DNA of 64,000 nt, from the NCBI GenBank assembly GCA_963667535.2, contig CAXXDU010000002.1, positions 2,294,001 through 2,358,000 of the forward strand. Direction: 5' to 3'. The position numbers and the translations under genes are program-made. The notes beneath the pieces are model-generated. The model ran no database searches. It was given only the letters and a program-made list of their open reading frames with translations, and was not told the origin of the DNA. Below are positions 8,663-17,404 of the stretch, piece by piece (position 1 is the first letter of the stretch; each line of letters opens with the position of its first letter). This DNA is from UBA5614 sp963667535. GTDB lineage: Bacteria; Cloacimonadota; Cloacimonadia; Cloacimonadales; Cloacimonadaceae.

Positions 8663-9862
8663 ATGGCTAAAGCACCTCGCGGCGAAAGACTTGTCATCGT
8701 TATCACCGGCAACCGCAATGCAGGAAAATCCAGCCTGATAAATGCCCTGACCGGTCAGGAAATCGCCATTGTCTCTGAGATTGCCGGCACAACCACAGAC
8801 CCTGTTGATAAACACTATGAGCTTCTACCGCTGGGTCCTGTCACCTTTTATGATACTGCCGGCATTGACGATATAGGGGAACTGGGGCAAAAACGCATTC
8901 AATCTACCCGCAAGGTTTTATACAGAGCCGATATTGCCATCCTCGTCTGTGGTGAAGCACAAATCGGTGATACTGAAAAGAATCTGCTCAAAGAAATTCA
9001 GGAATTAAAGATCCCTCTTCTGATAGTCTTTAATAAAGCTGATTTACATCCTGTCAGTGATGAAGCTATCCAATTCTGCAATAGTCAGAATATCCGCTAT
9101 GCTATCGTTTCTTCTGCCAAAGGTACCGGTATCAACGATTGCAAGGAAATGCTGATGTCATTAGCACCTGAGTTGCTGCATCAGGAACGTCCGTTAGTCG
9201 GAGATTTGGTTCAGGCAGGCAATCACGTAATTCTGGTTACTCCGATAGATTTAGCTGCACCCAAAGGCAGATTGATTTTACCACAGGTACAAGTAATCAG
9301 AGAGTTGCTGGATAATGACACAGTTGTTACCGTAGTCAAGGAAAGGGAGCTCGAGTTTGCTTTGGAAAGCCTGAAACAACCGCCTGACCTTGTAATTACC
9401 GATTCACAGGCAGTTCTGAAAGTAGCCGGCGATGTTCCGGAGTCAATACCTCTGACGACTTTTTCCATCCTCTTTGCCAGATATAAGGGTGAACTTGGCT
9501 TATTACTGTCCGGTGCCCGAAAGATTGATACTCTCAAAGACGGAGATAAGATACTAATTGCTGAATCCTGCTCGCATCACGTTCAATGTGACGATATCGG
9601 CAGAGTCAAAATACCCCGCTGGCTCAATCAATATGCAGGAAAACAGCTTACTTATGAAGTCTTTGCCGGACATGACTTCCCCGATGACCTGGAAAGCTTT
9701 GCTCTTGCCATTCACTGTGGAGCTTGCATGATAAACGCAATGGAAATGCATCACCGCATGCTTGAATGTGCCAGACGCGGAGTGCCCATCACCAATTACG
9801 GCATGGCAATCAGTAAAGTACAGGGCGTCCTTGAGCGCGTCGTCAGAGTATTTCATATTTAA
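8663..9862 (+). CDS. hydF: [FeFe]-hydrogenase maturation GTPase HydF
   Basis: 399 aa. HydF is the scaffold on which the 2Fe part of the [FeFe]-hydrogenase H-cluster is assembled before transfer to the enzyme. The N-terminal Era/TrmE-like GTPase carries GNRNAGKSS (G1), GTTTDPV (G2), DTAGID (G3) and FNKADL (G4). The C-terminal cluster-binding site is Cys303-x-His305 and, 45 residues later, His351-Cys352-xx-Cys355, which is the family's CxH...HCxxC pattern. The gene lies 5 bases after aspA with no clear ribosome binding site, so translation is probably coupled. Its presence implies an [FeFe]-hydrogenase and HydE/HydG elsewhere in the genome. Confidence 0.95.
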   Translation: MAKAPRGERLVIVITGNRNAGKSSLINALTGQEIAIVSEIAGTTTDPVDKHYELLPLGPVTFYDTAGIDDIGELGQKRIQSTRKVLYRADIAILVCGEAQIGDTEKNLLKEIQELKIPLLIVFNKADLHPVSDEAIQFCNSQNIRYAIVSSAKGTGINDCKEMLMSLAPELLHQERPLVGDLVQAGNHVILVTPIDLAAPKGRLILPQVQVIRELLDNDTVVTVVKERELEFALESLKQPPDLVITDSQAVLKVAGDVPESIPLTTFSILFARYKGELGLLLSGARKIDTLKDGDKILIAESCSHHVQCDDIGRVKIPRWLNQYAGKQLTYEVFAGHDFPDDLESFALAIHCGACMINAMEMHHRMLECARRGVPITNYGMAISKVQGVLERVVRVFHI

Positions 9863-9883
9863 ATCAATTTCATATATGTATCT

Positions 9884-10828
9884 TTAAATCTCTCTGCCTT
9901 TTATCCATTTTGGTAACACAATTCGTTTATAATTATAAGCAACATTCAAGATTAGTATTGCGAATGCAACATTCAGAATAACACTTGAAAGTGATGATTC
10001 GATACCGAATTTGCCACCAGTTAACCATCCGGGACCTGTTACAATTGGTTTAATCAAGCTTGGAAAGCTATCTATACCTGAATTTGGCATACCCAATATT
10101 CCATCCTGAATGAAATTCCAACCCGCATGTACCCCCCAGACCATCCATATTCTCCGGGTTAAGATAAACACTGCACTTAATAAAAAATCAGATAAGAATT
10201 GCGATATTGCAGAAATGTAATTGCTATTGGCATTACCAAGATGCACCATGGCAAAAATAATCGCTATTGCTATGATTGCCTTCCAGCTTCCGATAAAATC
10301 TTCAATGATGTTAAACAAGATTACCCTGAATATCATTTCCTGTAAAAATGCTCCGGCAATGAATACATAACATGCCCGATAAAGCACTCTGATGACAGAT
10401 ATCTCCTTAATATGATACATTCCCCCGGCATAAAGAATTCCCACAATAACCGATAACATCACCAAGCTTAATATGAAGCCCCACCCCCATTCTTGCAGAG
10501 AATATTTCAATGAGATTTCTTTCGCTTCCCGATGTTCTATTTTCCTGCAGTAGTAGCAATATGCAATTAGAACAAATACTACGATAAGAATGGCCCGTAT
10601 TGCTTCCAGAATTAGATTGGTGTTGCCTGTAAAACGGTCTAAAACAAAGATAGAAATCAGATTACCTGCTGCAATAAAAGGAGCTATGAATATAAAAGCG
10701 AGTAGTATCCTAACCGCTCCAAAGCTAAATACTCTTTGTATGCGGGTATGAGTTTTTAATACTGGCTGTAGTTCACAGAGTTGAGTCGAAGTCAGTTTAT
10801 TGCATAAACTTGTAAGTAACCTAGTCAT
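9884..10828 (-). CDS. CPBP-family (CAAX protease-like) membrane protein
   Basis: 314 aa with about eight hydrophobic segments. Motif 1 reads LQEMIFR where the family has EExxFR, so the first Glu is a Gln. Motif 2 is FAMVHLGN (FxxxH), and motif 3 is GVHAGWN (HxxxN). The family includes Rce1-like intramembrane proteases and bacteriocin-immunity proteins; the altered first Glu may weaken or change activity. The start at 10828 is chosen for the GAGGAGAG just before it. It overlaps the upstream regulator gene by 8 bases, so both are one operon. Confidence 0.85.
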   Translation of the reverse strand: MTRLLTSLCNKLTSTQLCELQPVLKTHTRIQRVFSFGAVRILLAFIFIAPFIAAGNLISIFVLDRFTGNTNLILEAIRAILIVVFVLIAYCYYCRKIEHREAKEISLKYSLQEWGWGFILSLVMLSVIVGILYAGGMYHIKEISVIRVLYRACYVFIAGAFLQEMIFRVILFNIIEDFIGSWKAIIAIAIIFAMVHLGNANSNYISAISQFLSDFLLSAVFILTRRIWMVWGVHAGWNFIQDGILGMPNSGIDSFPSLIKPIVTGPGWLTGGKFGIESSLSSVILNVAFAILILNVAYNYKRIVLPKWIKGREI

Positions 10829-11750
10829 TTTCTCTCTCCTCATTATTAATCAGATCGTCTGCTTGGAATTTGCCAGAAGTTCTGCAATTCTTTTCTGCTG
10901 TTTGATTCAGTTTCTTCTGTAGTCGTAAAAAGCCTGATACAGGTTGAAAGAAACGTTGTGTAAAGGCGTCCAGTTTCTTTATAATTGTCTCTGATTCCAA
11001 TCCTTCCAACAGCATCTGCCGAATAACCCTAAAAGTAAACTCATGCAGCATACCATTGTAAACCCATGGAGAAATATACGGATTTCCGCTCCAGATAGCA
11101 TGAATCAATTCTCCTGTATCCTTCTTTAGCAATGAAATCAGAAAATGTTCACCATCAACACTAAGGCAAAGCCAATCAGCTTCCCATTCAATATCCTTGG
11201 GGGTTACTTGCTGTATTCTGATGTGATGACAATTATCCTTTTGGCTTTCTCCTGGAGTTTCAATCAATACATTGACCCCTTGTCCGGCTCGTAAATCCAG
11301 CCAACCATGAATAACTTTTAGTGGACCCGGATCTGTATCCACCAGAATCATTGATTTTGCTTCTTCTATCATCGAATGAACTTTTTTGTATAGCTGCTCT
11401 GTTGAATTTATCTGAATGATATACTCCTGATGTGGTTCGATTTCCAGGTCTTTCAGAGCTTCAATGATTTCTGCTTTTTTCAGGATAAATTCTTTTTCTC
11501 TGGCATTCATAAATTCTTTAATGGGAACAGGAATGAATTCGCCATACTGTGTACCTTCCAGCCGGATGATAGCATGACGCAGTTCCAATGACTTCAATGC
11601 CTGATATGTATTTGAACGTGATTTCCCCAGAGTTGTGGAAATCTTGTATCCGGTCTGAGGTGATTCTCTAAGAAGATTTAGATATACCAAAGCTTCAATT
11701 TGCGAGAAGCCTAAATGCTCTGTCAATAGACTCTGAGCTATATTTTTCAT
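10821..11750 (-). CDS. TrmB-family transcriptional regulator
   Basis: 309 aa. The N-terminal ~80 residues form a winged helix of the TrmB type (GFSQIEALVYLNLLRESPQTGYKISTTLGKSRSNTYQALKSLE). A short coiled coil follows (residues ~85-110), then an effector domain with a HKD-like alpha/beta fold (EEAKSMILVDTDPG). TrmB proteins bind sugars or other ligands and repress or activate nearby genes. Here the target is probably its own operon, because a palindrome covers the -10 of its promoter. The downstream CPBP gene overlaps its end. Confidence 0.85.
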   Translation of the reverse strand: MKNIAQSLLTEHLGFSQIEALVYLNLLRESPQTGYKISTTLGKSRSNTYQALKSLELRHAIIRLEGTQYGEFIPVPIKEFMNAREKEFILKKAEIIEALKDLEIEPHQEYIIQINSTEQLYKKVHSMIEEAKSMILVDTDPGPLKVIHGWLDLRAGQGVNVLIETPGESQKDNCHHIRIQQVTPKDIEWEADWLCLSVDGEHFLISLLKKDTGELIHAIWSGNPYISPWVYNGMLHEFTFRVIRQMLLEGLESETIIKKLDAFTQRFFQPVSGFLRLQKKLNQTAEKNCRTSGKFQADDLINNEEREND

Positions 11751-11764
11751 ACCATACCCCTTTT

Positions 11765-11811
11765 AGTGTTACATTCTTGGAACACTATAGTTATTACACT
11801 GATTTAGTCAA
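11765..11811 (-). promoter_or_regulatory. Promoter with overlapping palindromic operator
   Basis: On the minus strand TTGACT (11811-11806) and TATAGT (11789-11784) are 16 bases apart, a good sigma-70 promoter. An inverted repeat AGTGTT-N10-AACACT occupies 11765-11786, overlapping the -10 and the likely transcription start. A third ACACT half-site lies in the spacer at 11796-11800. This is the expected place for autorepression by the TrmB-like regulator encoded directly downstream. Confidence 0.65.
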
Positions 11812-12070
11812 GCCTTTCTTATCAAAATGTATCGTTTCAAAATACTCCCTAATTTCAAACTTTGGGTAGACTGATTTGATCATGAGCCAATTAAGAGGAA
11901 AATGATGGTAAACAAAAGCTTGTACTATTCTTTACTGAGAATATTGATTATAAGCTACATATATTGCGGAAAATACCTAGCACTAACAAATAGTCTCAAC
12001 ATTGTGCTTGACGTTATTCTCTTTTTAGATGAAATTGAATATGTAAATAATACCTCTTAAGGAGCATTGC
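11812..12070. other. Intergenic spacer between divergent genes
   Basis: AT-rich and without a supported gene. A weak TTGACG near 12008 and an AAGGAG ribosome binding site at 12058-12063 belong to the downstream secreted protein. No repeat or RNA structure was recognised. Confidence 0.5.
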
Positions 12071-15000
12071 ATGAAATGGTATAAGTATGTTATTATCTTT
12101 ATAATTATGACAAGAGCTGGATTGGCATTTTCACAAAATTTAAATGTCAAATTCATAGATAATACTACGGCGACCCGAACTATTGTTAACCAGGAGTTTG
12201 GAACACCTACCGGTTATCCCGGGGGTTATCCATATCCAACACCTTCAAGTGGTTTTAGCAAATGGCTGATTCAATTCTACAGAACTTCTGACAGTGTAAT
12301 TGATCCAATGGATGGAAATGGAAATCCCACCGGAGATGATATTGAAGTAATATCTGTCAACTATTACACCCAGTATTTAGGTTTTGGACCGACTGGTTTT
12401 ATAAATATGATGAGTTGTATATTTTCTAGTAGCGTTAGTACTGGTAACACTCATATCGGAGACAAAATATATATACGAATTTTTAATGCTAATACCAAAG
12501 CCCTTGCCACAAAATCGTTAGCTTTGTCATATCCATATACAATAACTTCTGCTGCCACACAAAACATTGCAATCTATCCAAACTATGGTTGGGGTGCATG
12601 GTCTAGCCCTCCATTTCCACCCAATCCGGCTGCTCCAGTCAGTCCAGTTAATCTGTATGGCAAGCAACCCTTTATATCAAATCTCTCGTGGACTTGTAGC
12701 ACAGGTGGTATACCTTCTGGTTATCGAGTTTACTTAGGAACTGATAATCCGCCCACAAATATTATTAATGGTACAACCCAAACCGGGACAAGCATTGCAA
12801 CTGGCGTTTTAGAACAGAACCAGACGTATTACTGGAAAGTTATTCCATACAATTCTTTGGGAGATGCAACTGACTGTCCCATATGGTCATTCACAACCTA
12901 TAAAATTGATTTGTCTTTCCCAAATGGAGGTGAAGTCTGGAGAGCTGGTAGAACTCAGACAATAAGGTGGTCAACAGATAATCCACCTACACTGATGAAA
13001 TGCTATATATCCCTTGATGGGGCAACCACCTGGAATTTAGAATCATCTGTTGAATCGAATAAAGGTTATTATTACATTTATGTTCCCTTTGTTGATACTG
13101 ATCAATGCCTGATCAAAATGACTGATGCTGATAACGAATCAAATGAATGCATCAGTGACAGCGTTTTTTCAATATCAACGAGTACATCTATTCCCAAAAT
13201 CTATTATTCATATTCAGCAAATACTCCAAGTGTATACTATGGTGTTGGACAAGTAATGAATATTGAATGGGGCAGGATTCTTGTGACGAATGTTGATGTG
13301 GATTATAGCCTCAATGATGGTGTAATCTGGACAAGGATAGCAAGCAATCTTGATGCAAATAGTGTCACATGGGTAATACCTGATTCAATAACTCACGAAT
13401 GCCGTATAAGAATTAGTAGTTCCAGTGACCATTCACTTTATGACATGTCATACAACGTTTATCATATCAGCAAGATTCATCTCCTGCAACCAACGGGGGG
13501 TAACACTATCACCGGAGACTATTCCGGAGGTACAACATATACAATCACATGGTCAGAAGCTGGAATGGATGCCGTTAAAATTGAGTATTCTAACAATAAC
13601 GGTATCGATTGGTCAACAATAATTTCTTCAACCCCTGCTGCTTCTGGAAACTATGTATGGATTGTATCAGGGATTCCAACAAGTAGAGGTTTGATCAGGA
13701 TATCCAGTATAGAAAATAATAATATATGCGATTCAAGTTCAACTCCCTTCACAATTCAAAATCCGCTGAGAATTGCTAATGCCAATGGGGGTAAATTTGT
13801 CACAACTAACTCATTATTTGAGCTTCGATGGCTTAATCAGGATGTTGATTCTTTGTGGAACATCTGGTGGGAGTATTCCACAAATAACTCTACCTGGACA
13901 AGGATAAATACTACTTCTGTTGCTGTAACAGAACAAAGTATGTTCTGGTTTGTTAATACCGGTATTGTAAGCAATATGTGGTTGAGAGCATTGGAAACAA
14001 GTTCAAACCGTGTTATTGGTAAATCTGAAACTCCTTTTTTTGTTACAAATAAGACATTGTCATTATCCGCACCGGTTGGCGTGGTTGATTTTTCCGTCTC
14101 TACAATACATACAATTAGCTGGGAATGTCTTGGACTTACTAATCTGAATATTGATCTTAGTCTGGATGGCGGATTTAGTTGGAATAGAATTGAAAACAAT
14201 GTCCCATCAGCAAATGGTGAGTATGAATGGACAATTCCCGATACACCATCAATGCAATGCCGATTGAAGCTTACTGATGCTACTTTTGCGTATATGAATG
14301 TGGATAGTGAGATTAACTTTACTATATCACCTTATATATTAATTAATCCTAATGTGGATTTTGTTGCTGATATAACAAGCGCTGAAATTCCTCTGACTAT
14401 TCACTTTACCGAATCAGTATTAGCTGGTGTGGGTCATATTATTCATAGAATGTGGTCGTTTGGTGATGGGGATTCCACTAATGTGGAAAATCCTTCCCAC
14501 ACATATACTATAGCAGGAAATTACACAGTAAGTTTGCATGTTATCAACCAGTTTGGTGGAGAAACAACTTTCGTCCGGGATAATTATATTCATGCTCATC
14601 CTAATGTACCTAGAATATCACTGTTAACGCCCAACCTGTTAAGTTTTGGAATAATTTATTTAGGAGATACCTCTCCAATACAGACAATCTATATTAAGAA
14701 TTCAGGTTCTGCTGTGTTAACTGTCTCATCCTGTTCATTTTTTCATTCACTTTCTCAATTTTCTATAGTAAATACTCCCTTTCCAATCGAAGTTAATATT
14801 GGAGACAGTACGTCCATAAATATTGTTTATATTCCAGCAGCAAATTCACTTGTATCAGATTCCTTGATTATCAACAGCAACGCTGCAAACGACAATTCTT
14901 TAGGTATTAGGTTGACAGGGACAGGTCAATATGTTCCACTCAAAGCTCCGGAAAATGTGCAATTGACCATGCATGGTCAAGATAATTGTAATGCTTTGAT

Positions 15001-15289
15001 AACCTGGGATGAAGTTACGCAGACGATCTATAATTCTCCGATAACGCCTGATTTTTATTTTATCTATTTCAATGGCTCAGGTGACGATGATCCCAATGGT
15101 TTGTATTACTTCCTTGGTCGTTCATTTGCAACCCAATTTACTCACAATGATGTGGGATTAGGGGCTGAGTATATGTTTTATCGGGTGAAAGCAATTAAAA
15201 TTTATAATAGAGAGACAAGAGATTTGTTAATGTCACAAGTCCGTAGAGGCATGACAGAGGCAGAGGTGGATGCAGTTTTGAGTCAGTAA
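12071..15289 (+). CDS. Large secreted protein with repeated Ig-like, PKD and choice-of-anchor domains
   Basis: 1072 aa with a signal peptide (hydrophobic residues 6-20, cleavage near AFSQN). A fibronectin-III-like module lies near 195-275. Several Ser/Thr-rich 'NGGE-W...ISLDGG..W' modules of ~95 residues follow, a domain common in Cloacimonadota surface proteins. A PKD domain (WSFGDGDSTNVENPSHTY) lies near 765-840. An ASPM/SPD-2/Hydin-like domain (LSFGIIYLGD, IKNSGSAVLTVSS) lies near 850-955. A last FN3-like module follows. It lacks the C-terminal FlgD/T9SS sorting domain seen in other surface proteins here and ends in a charged helix (RRGMTEAEVDAVL). Likely an extracellular adhesin or structural protein. 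AAGGAG precedes the start. Confidence 0.82.
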   Translation: MKWYKYVIIFIIMTRAGLAFSQNLNVKFIDNTTATRTIVNQEFGTPTGYPGGYPYPTPSSGFSKWLIQFYRTSDSVIDPMDGNGNPTGDDIEVISVNYYTQYLGFGPTGFINMMSCIFSSSVSTGNTHIGDKIYIRIFNANTKALATKSLALSYPYTITSAATQNIAIYPNYGWGAWSSPPFPPNPAAPVSPVNLYGKQPFISNLSWTCSTGGIPSGYRVYLGTDNPPTNIINGTTQTGTSIATGVLEQNQTYYWKVIPYNSLGDATDCPIWSFTTYKIDLSFPNGGEVWRAGRTQTIRWSTDNPPTLMKCYISLDGATTWNLESSVESNKGYYYIYVPFVDTDQCLIKMTDADNESNECISDSVFSISTSTSIPKIYYSYSANTPSVYYGVGQVMNIEWGRILVTNVDVDYSLNDGVIWTRIASNLDANSVTWVIPDSITHECRIRISSSSDHSLYDMSYNVYHISKIHLLQPTGGNTITGDYSGGTTYTITWSEAGMDAVKIEYSNNNGIDWSTIISSTPAASGNYVWIVSGIPTSRGLIRISSIENNNICDSSSTPFTIQNPLRIANANGGKFVTTNSLFELRWLNQDVDSLWNIWWEYSTNNSTWTRINTTSVAVTEQSMFWFVNTGIVSNMWLRALETSSNRVIGKSETPFFVTNKTLSLSAPVGVVDFSVSTIHTISWECLGLTNLNIDLSLDGGFSWNRIENNVPSANGEYEWTIPDTPSMQCRLKLTDATFAYMNVDSEINFTISPYILINPNVDFVADITSAEIPLTIHFTESVLAGVGHIIHRMWSFGDGDSTNVENPSHTYTIAGNYTVSLHVINQFGGETTFVRDNYIHAHPNVPRISLLTPNLLSFGIIYLGDTSPIQTIYIKNSGSAVLTVSSCSFFHSLSQFSIVNTPFPIEVNIGDSTSINIVYIPAANSLVSDSLIINSNAANDNSLGIRLTGTGQYVPLKAPENVQLTMHGQDNCNALITWDEVTQTIYNSPITPDFYFIYFNGSGDDDPNGLYYFLGRSFATQFTHNDVGLGAEYMFYRVKAIKIYNRETRDLLMSQVRRGMTEAEVDAVLSQ

Positions 15290-15376
15290 CAAATGAGTTT
15301 AATGTCTCCTGACTCTTTATATAAATAGATTGGCAGTTCCCCACGATAGAGTTATTATATTATCAGGTGGAAATAT

Positions 15377-15850
15377 ATGCAATCTAGTATTAATGACATA
15401 GTAAAACTGTTTTATTCATTAAACGCAAGCATCAGATTAACCGATGCTAAGATTAACCTGTATTTAAAAGATTACCTCGAAGCAAGAAAGCTTTCGGCTT
15501 TGTGCTCAATTCAAGATGGAAATCTAAGTATGACTTCCAAGCTGCTAAAAATAGGTTCCATTACACTTACGGCTATATTGGCAGATTATATATTCACCTC
15601 TGCCAGACAACAGGTAAGATTACAATTAGTTAATGAAAACTTCGTGACCTCAATCAGAAACAAATTGATTCTTAAGAGTGTCCATTTTTCATGGTTTTCG
15701 TTTGATGACAGCACCATTACAATTGATATTGGCATATTACTAAGAGATAACCCTCAGTTTAATGAGTATGTCAGTTTACTGGATTACTGTAAAATAAACC
15801 TTAACATCATAGAAAACTATATTCAAATCGAACTGAGCCTTAACAAATAA
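15377..15850 (+). CDS. Hypothetical protein, 157 aa
   Basis: I do not recognise it. A CAGGTGG lies 6 bases before the ATG. It is rich in alternating hydrophobic and polar residues, with helices followed by beta strands near the end. A single moderately hydrophobic stretch (KIGSITLTAILADYIF, ~55-70) is too polar for a sure membrane span. There are no Cys or His clusters. The next gene starts 8 bases after the stop, so the two are probably expressed together. Codon use resembles the neighbours. Confidence 0.65.
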   Translation: MQSSINDIVKLFYSLNASIRLTDAKINLYLKDYLEARKLSALCSIQDGNLSMTSKLLKIGSITLTAILADYIFTSARQQVRLQLVNENFVTSIRNKLILKSVHFSWFSFDDSTITIDIGILLRDNPQFNEYVSLLDYCKINLNIIENYIQIELSLNK

Positions 15851-15858
15851 GAGGATTA

Positions 15859-16452
15859 ATGAATAAGAGTATTGCAAAAAAGAAAGCACATAAAGAGATA
15901 CAGGAGTTTTTCATTGCTCAGGTAGACACAGTACTGAAAGGACATCCCGTAAAACCGGATGAATATCAATCTGCTGAGCAAATTGTTCACTACTGGAGCC
16001 GACTTAATGCTGCACTGGCAGGTGGTGGCGCTTTTATACCCGGTCCGGTCGGCATGGTTGCTGCTATACCCACTCTTCTGGCAGAAATCAGAAACCAGAT
16101 TTGTATGCTCAAAGAGATTGCTGCCTTTTATCATAAAGATAAGCTATTGGATAAGAATCTTGTCTTGCTTCTATTGTTTTATTCAGCAGGTGGAGGTGCG
16201 GGCAAGTATCTGATTATCAGAGCAGGTTCTGTTTTAGTTAAAAGGGAATCAGCAAAGATAATGCAAAGAATAGCAGAAAGACTTGCGATTAAAACTACTC
16301 AAAGACTCACTGCCAAGTTTGCCGGTGTTTATGTACCCATAATCGGTTCTGCTGCGATGGCTGTCTGGTCTTATACTACTTGCCACTCGATAGGAAAACA
16401 AGCGCTCAGACTACTTTCAAAGGAATTAATCATAAACTCAGCAGCTTACTAA
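15859..16452 (+). CDS. EcsC/DUF697-like membrane-associated protein
   Basis: 197 aa. It has a Gly-rich hydrophobic block (AGGGAFIPGPVGMVAAIPTLLAEI, ~53-76), a second one at ~95-120 and a third near the end (VYVPIIGSAAMAVWSY). This pattern resembles EcsC and DUF697 proteins, whose helices pack at the membrane. An amphipathic helix rich in Lys, Arg and Ala lies between the last two blocks. AGAGGATTA precedes the ATG. Function unknown. Assignment to EcsC is by overall look only. Confidence 0.65.
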   Translation: MNKSIAKKKAHKEIQEFFIAQVDTVLKGHPVKPDEYQSAEQIVHYWSRLNAALAGGGAFIPGPVGMVAAIPTLLAEIRNQICMLKEIAAFYHKDKLLDKNLVLLLLFYSAGGGAGKYLIIRAGSVLVKRESAKIMQRIAERLAIKTTQRLTAKFAGVYVPIIGSAAMAVWSYTTCHSIGKQALRLLSKELIINSAAY

Positions 16453-16514
16453 TAGTTTTTACGTTTATTGACCATCCTCAGTTGCACTGCTTTACATATT
16501 CTTGCAAAACAATC

Positions 16515-16541
16515 TTGACACATAAACTCCATAAATACAAT
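16515..16541 (+). promoter_or_regulatory. Sigma-70-like promoter
   Basis: TTGACA at 16515-16520 and TACAAT at 16536-16541 with a 15-base spacer lie upstream of the nitrilase-family gene. Spacing is short by two bases. Confidence 0.5.
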
Positions 16542-16567
16542 AGGAATATCACTGTTGAGGAAGTTAA

Positions 16568-17377
16568 ATGTATAGAGTAGCAGTAGTTCAGCTCAAACCT
16601 GAGCTTTTACAAGTGGACACAAATCTGCACAAGATTGATAACCTGTGCAAAGATCTCAAAGCAGATTTGATTGTCTTACCTGAACTCATCACTTCCGGTT
16701 ATGTTTTTCAGAATCAGCCTGAAGTAGATGAAGTCAGTGAATCTGTTCCCCATGGGAAGTCCTTCCGGTACTTTAGGGAGTTATCTCAACAACTTGATGC
16801 TTCAATTGTTTTCGGTTTTGCTGAAAAGGATGATAAAAAGAATTACAATTCATCTGCTCTGGTTAATCCTGACGGCAGCTACTATGTGTACAGAAAGACT
16901 CATTTGTTTTACCGTGAAAAGATGTTCTTTAGTCCGGGTGACACAGGATTATTTGTCTGCGAAGCCAAAGGTAAGATTAAAATCGGTATGATGATATGTT
17001 TTGACTGGCAATTCCCTGAAGTAGCCAGGACTCTTGCTTTGAACGGAGCTCAGATTATCTGCCATCCTGCCAATTTGGTTCTGCCCTGGTGTCAGCAATC
17101 AATGTCTACTCGTTCGCTGGAAAACAGAGTTTTTAGTATAACAGCCAATCGAACCGGGACTGAATGCAATGGAGGGATTTGCACTGCCTTCACCGGAATG
17201 AGCCAGATACTAGGAACAAAAGGTGAAGTATTAGCGAGGCTCGGTATCGATACCGAAGAAATCGGACTGGCTGACATCGACCCTGAGCAGGCGTGGGATA
17301 AATCTGTTAATGATATCAACGATTTATTTAGTGACCGCAGACCTGCTTTTTATGCTGATATAGTTAAACCCAAATGA
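16568..17377 (+). CDS. Carbon-nitrogen hydrolase (nitrilase superfamily)
   Basis: 269 aa. It probably hydrolyses a small linear amide, as in the omega-amidase/Nit branch. The Glu-Lys-Cys triad is visible: Glu39 in VLPELITSG, Lys110 in YRKTHLF and Cys144 in MMICFDWQFPE. A GAGG ribosome binding site lies upstream. ligA starts 27 bases after the stop. The exact amide cannot be told from the sequence. Confidence 0.93.
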   Translation: MYRVAVVQLKPELLQVDTNLHKIDNLCKDLKADLIVLPELITSGYVFQNQPEVDEVSESVPHGKSFRYFRELSQQLDASIVFGFAEKDDKKNYNSSALVNPDGSYYVYRKTHLFYREKMFFSPGDTGLFVCEAKGKIKIGMMICFDWQFPEVARTLALNGAQIICHPANLVLPWCQQSMSTRSLENRVFSITANRTGTECNGGICTAFTGMSQILGTKGEVLARLGIDTEEIGLADIDPEQAWDKSVNDINDLFSDRRPAFYADIVKPK

Positions 17378-17404
17378 TTATAAATGATTAAAGCATAGAA
17401 TTAT

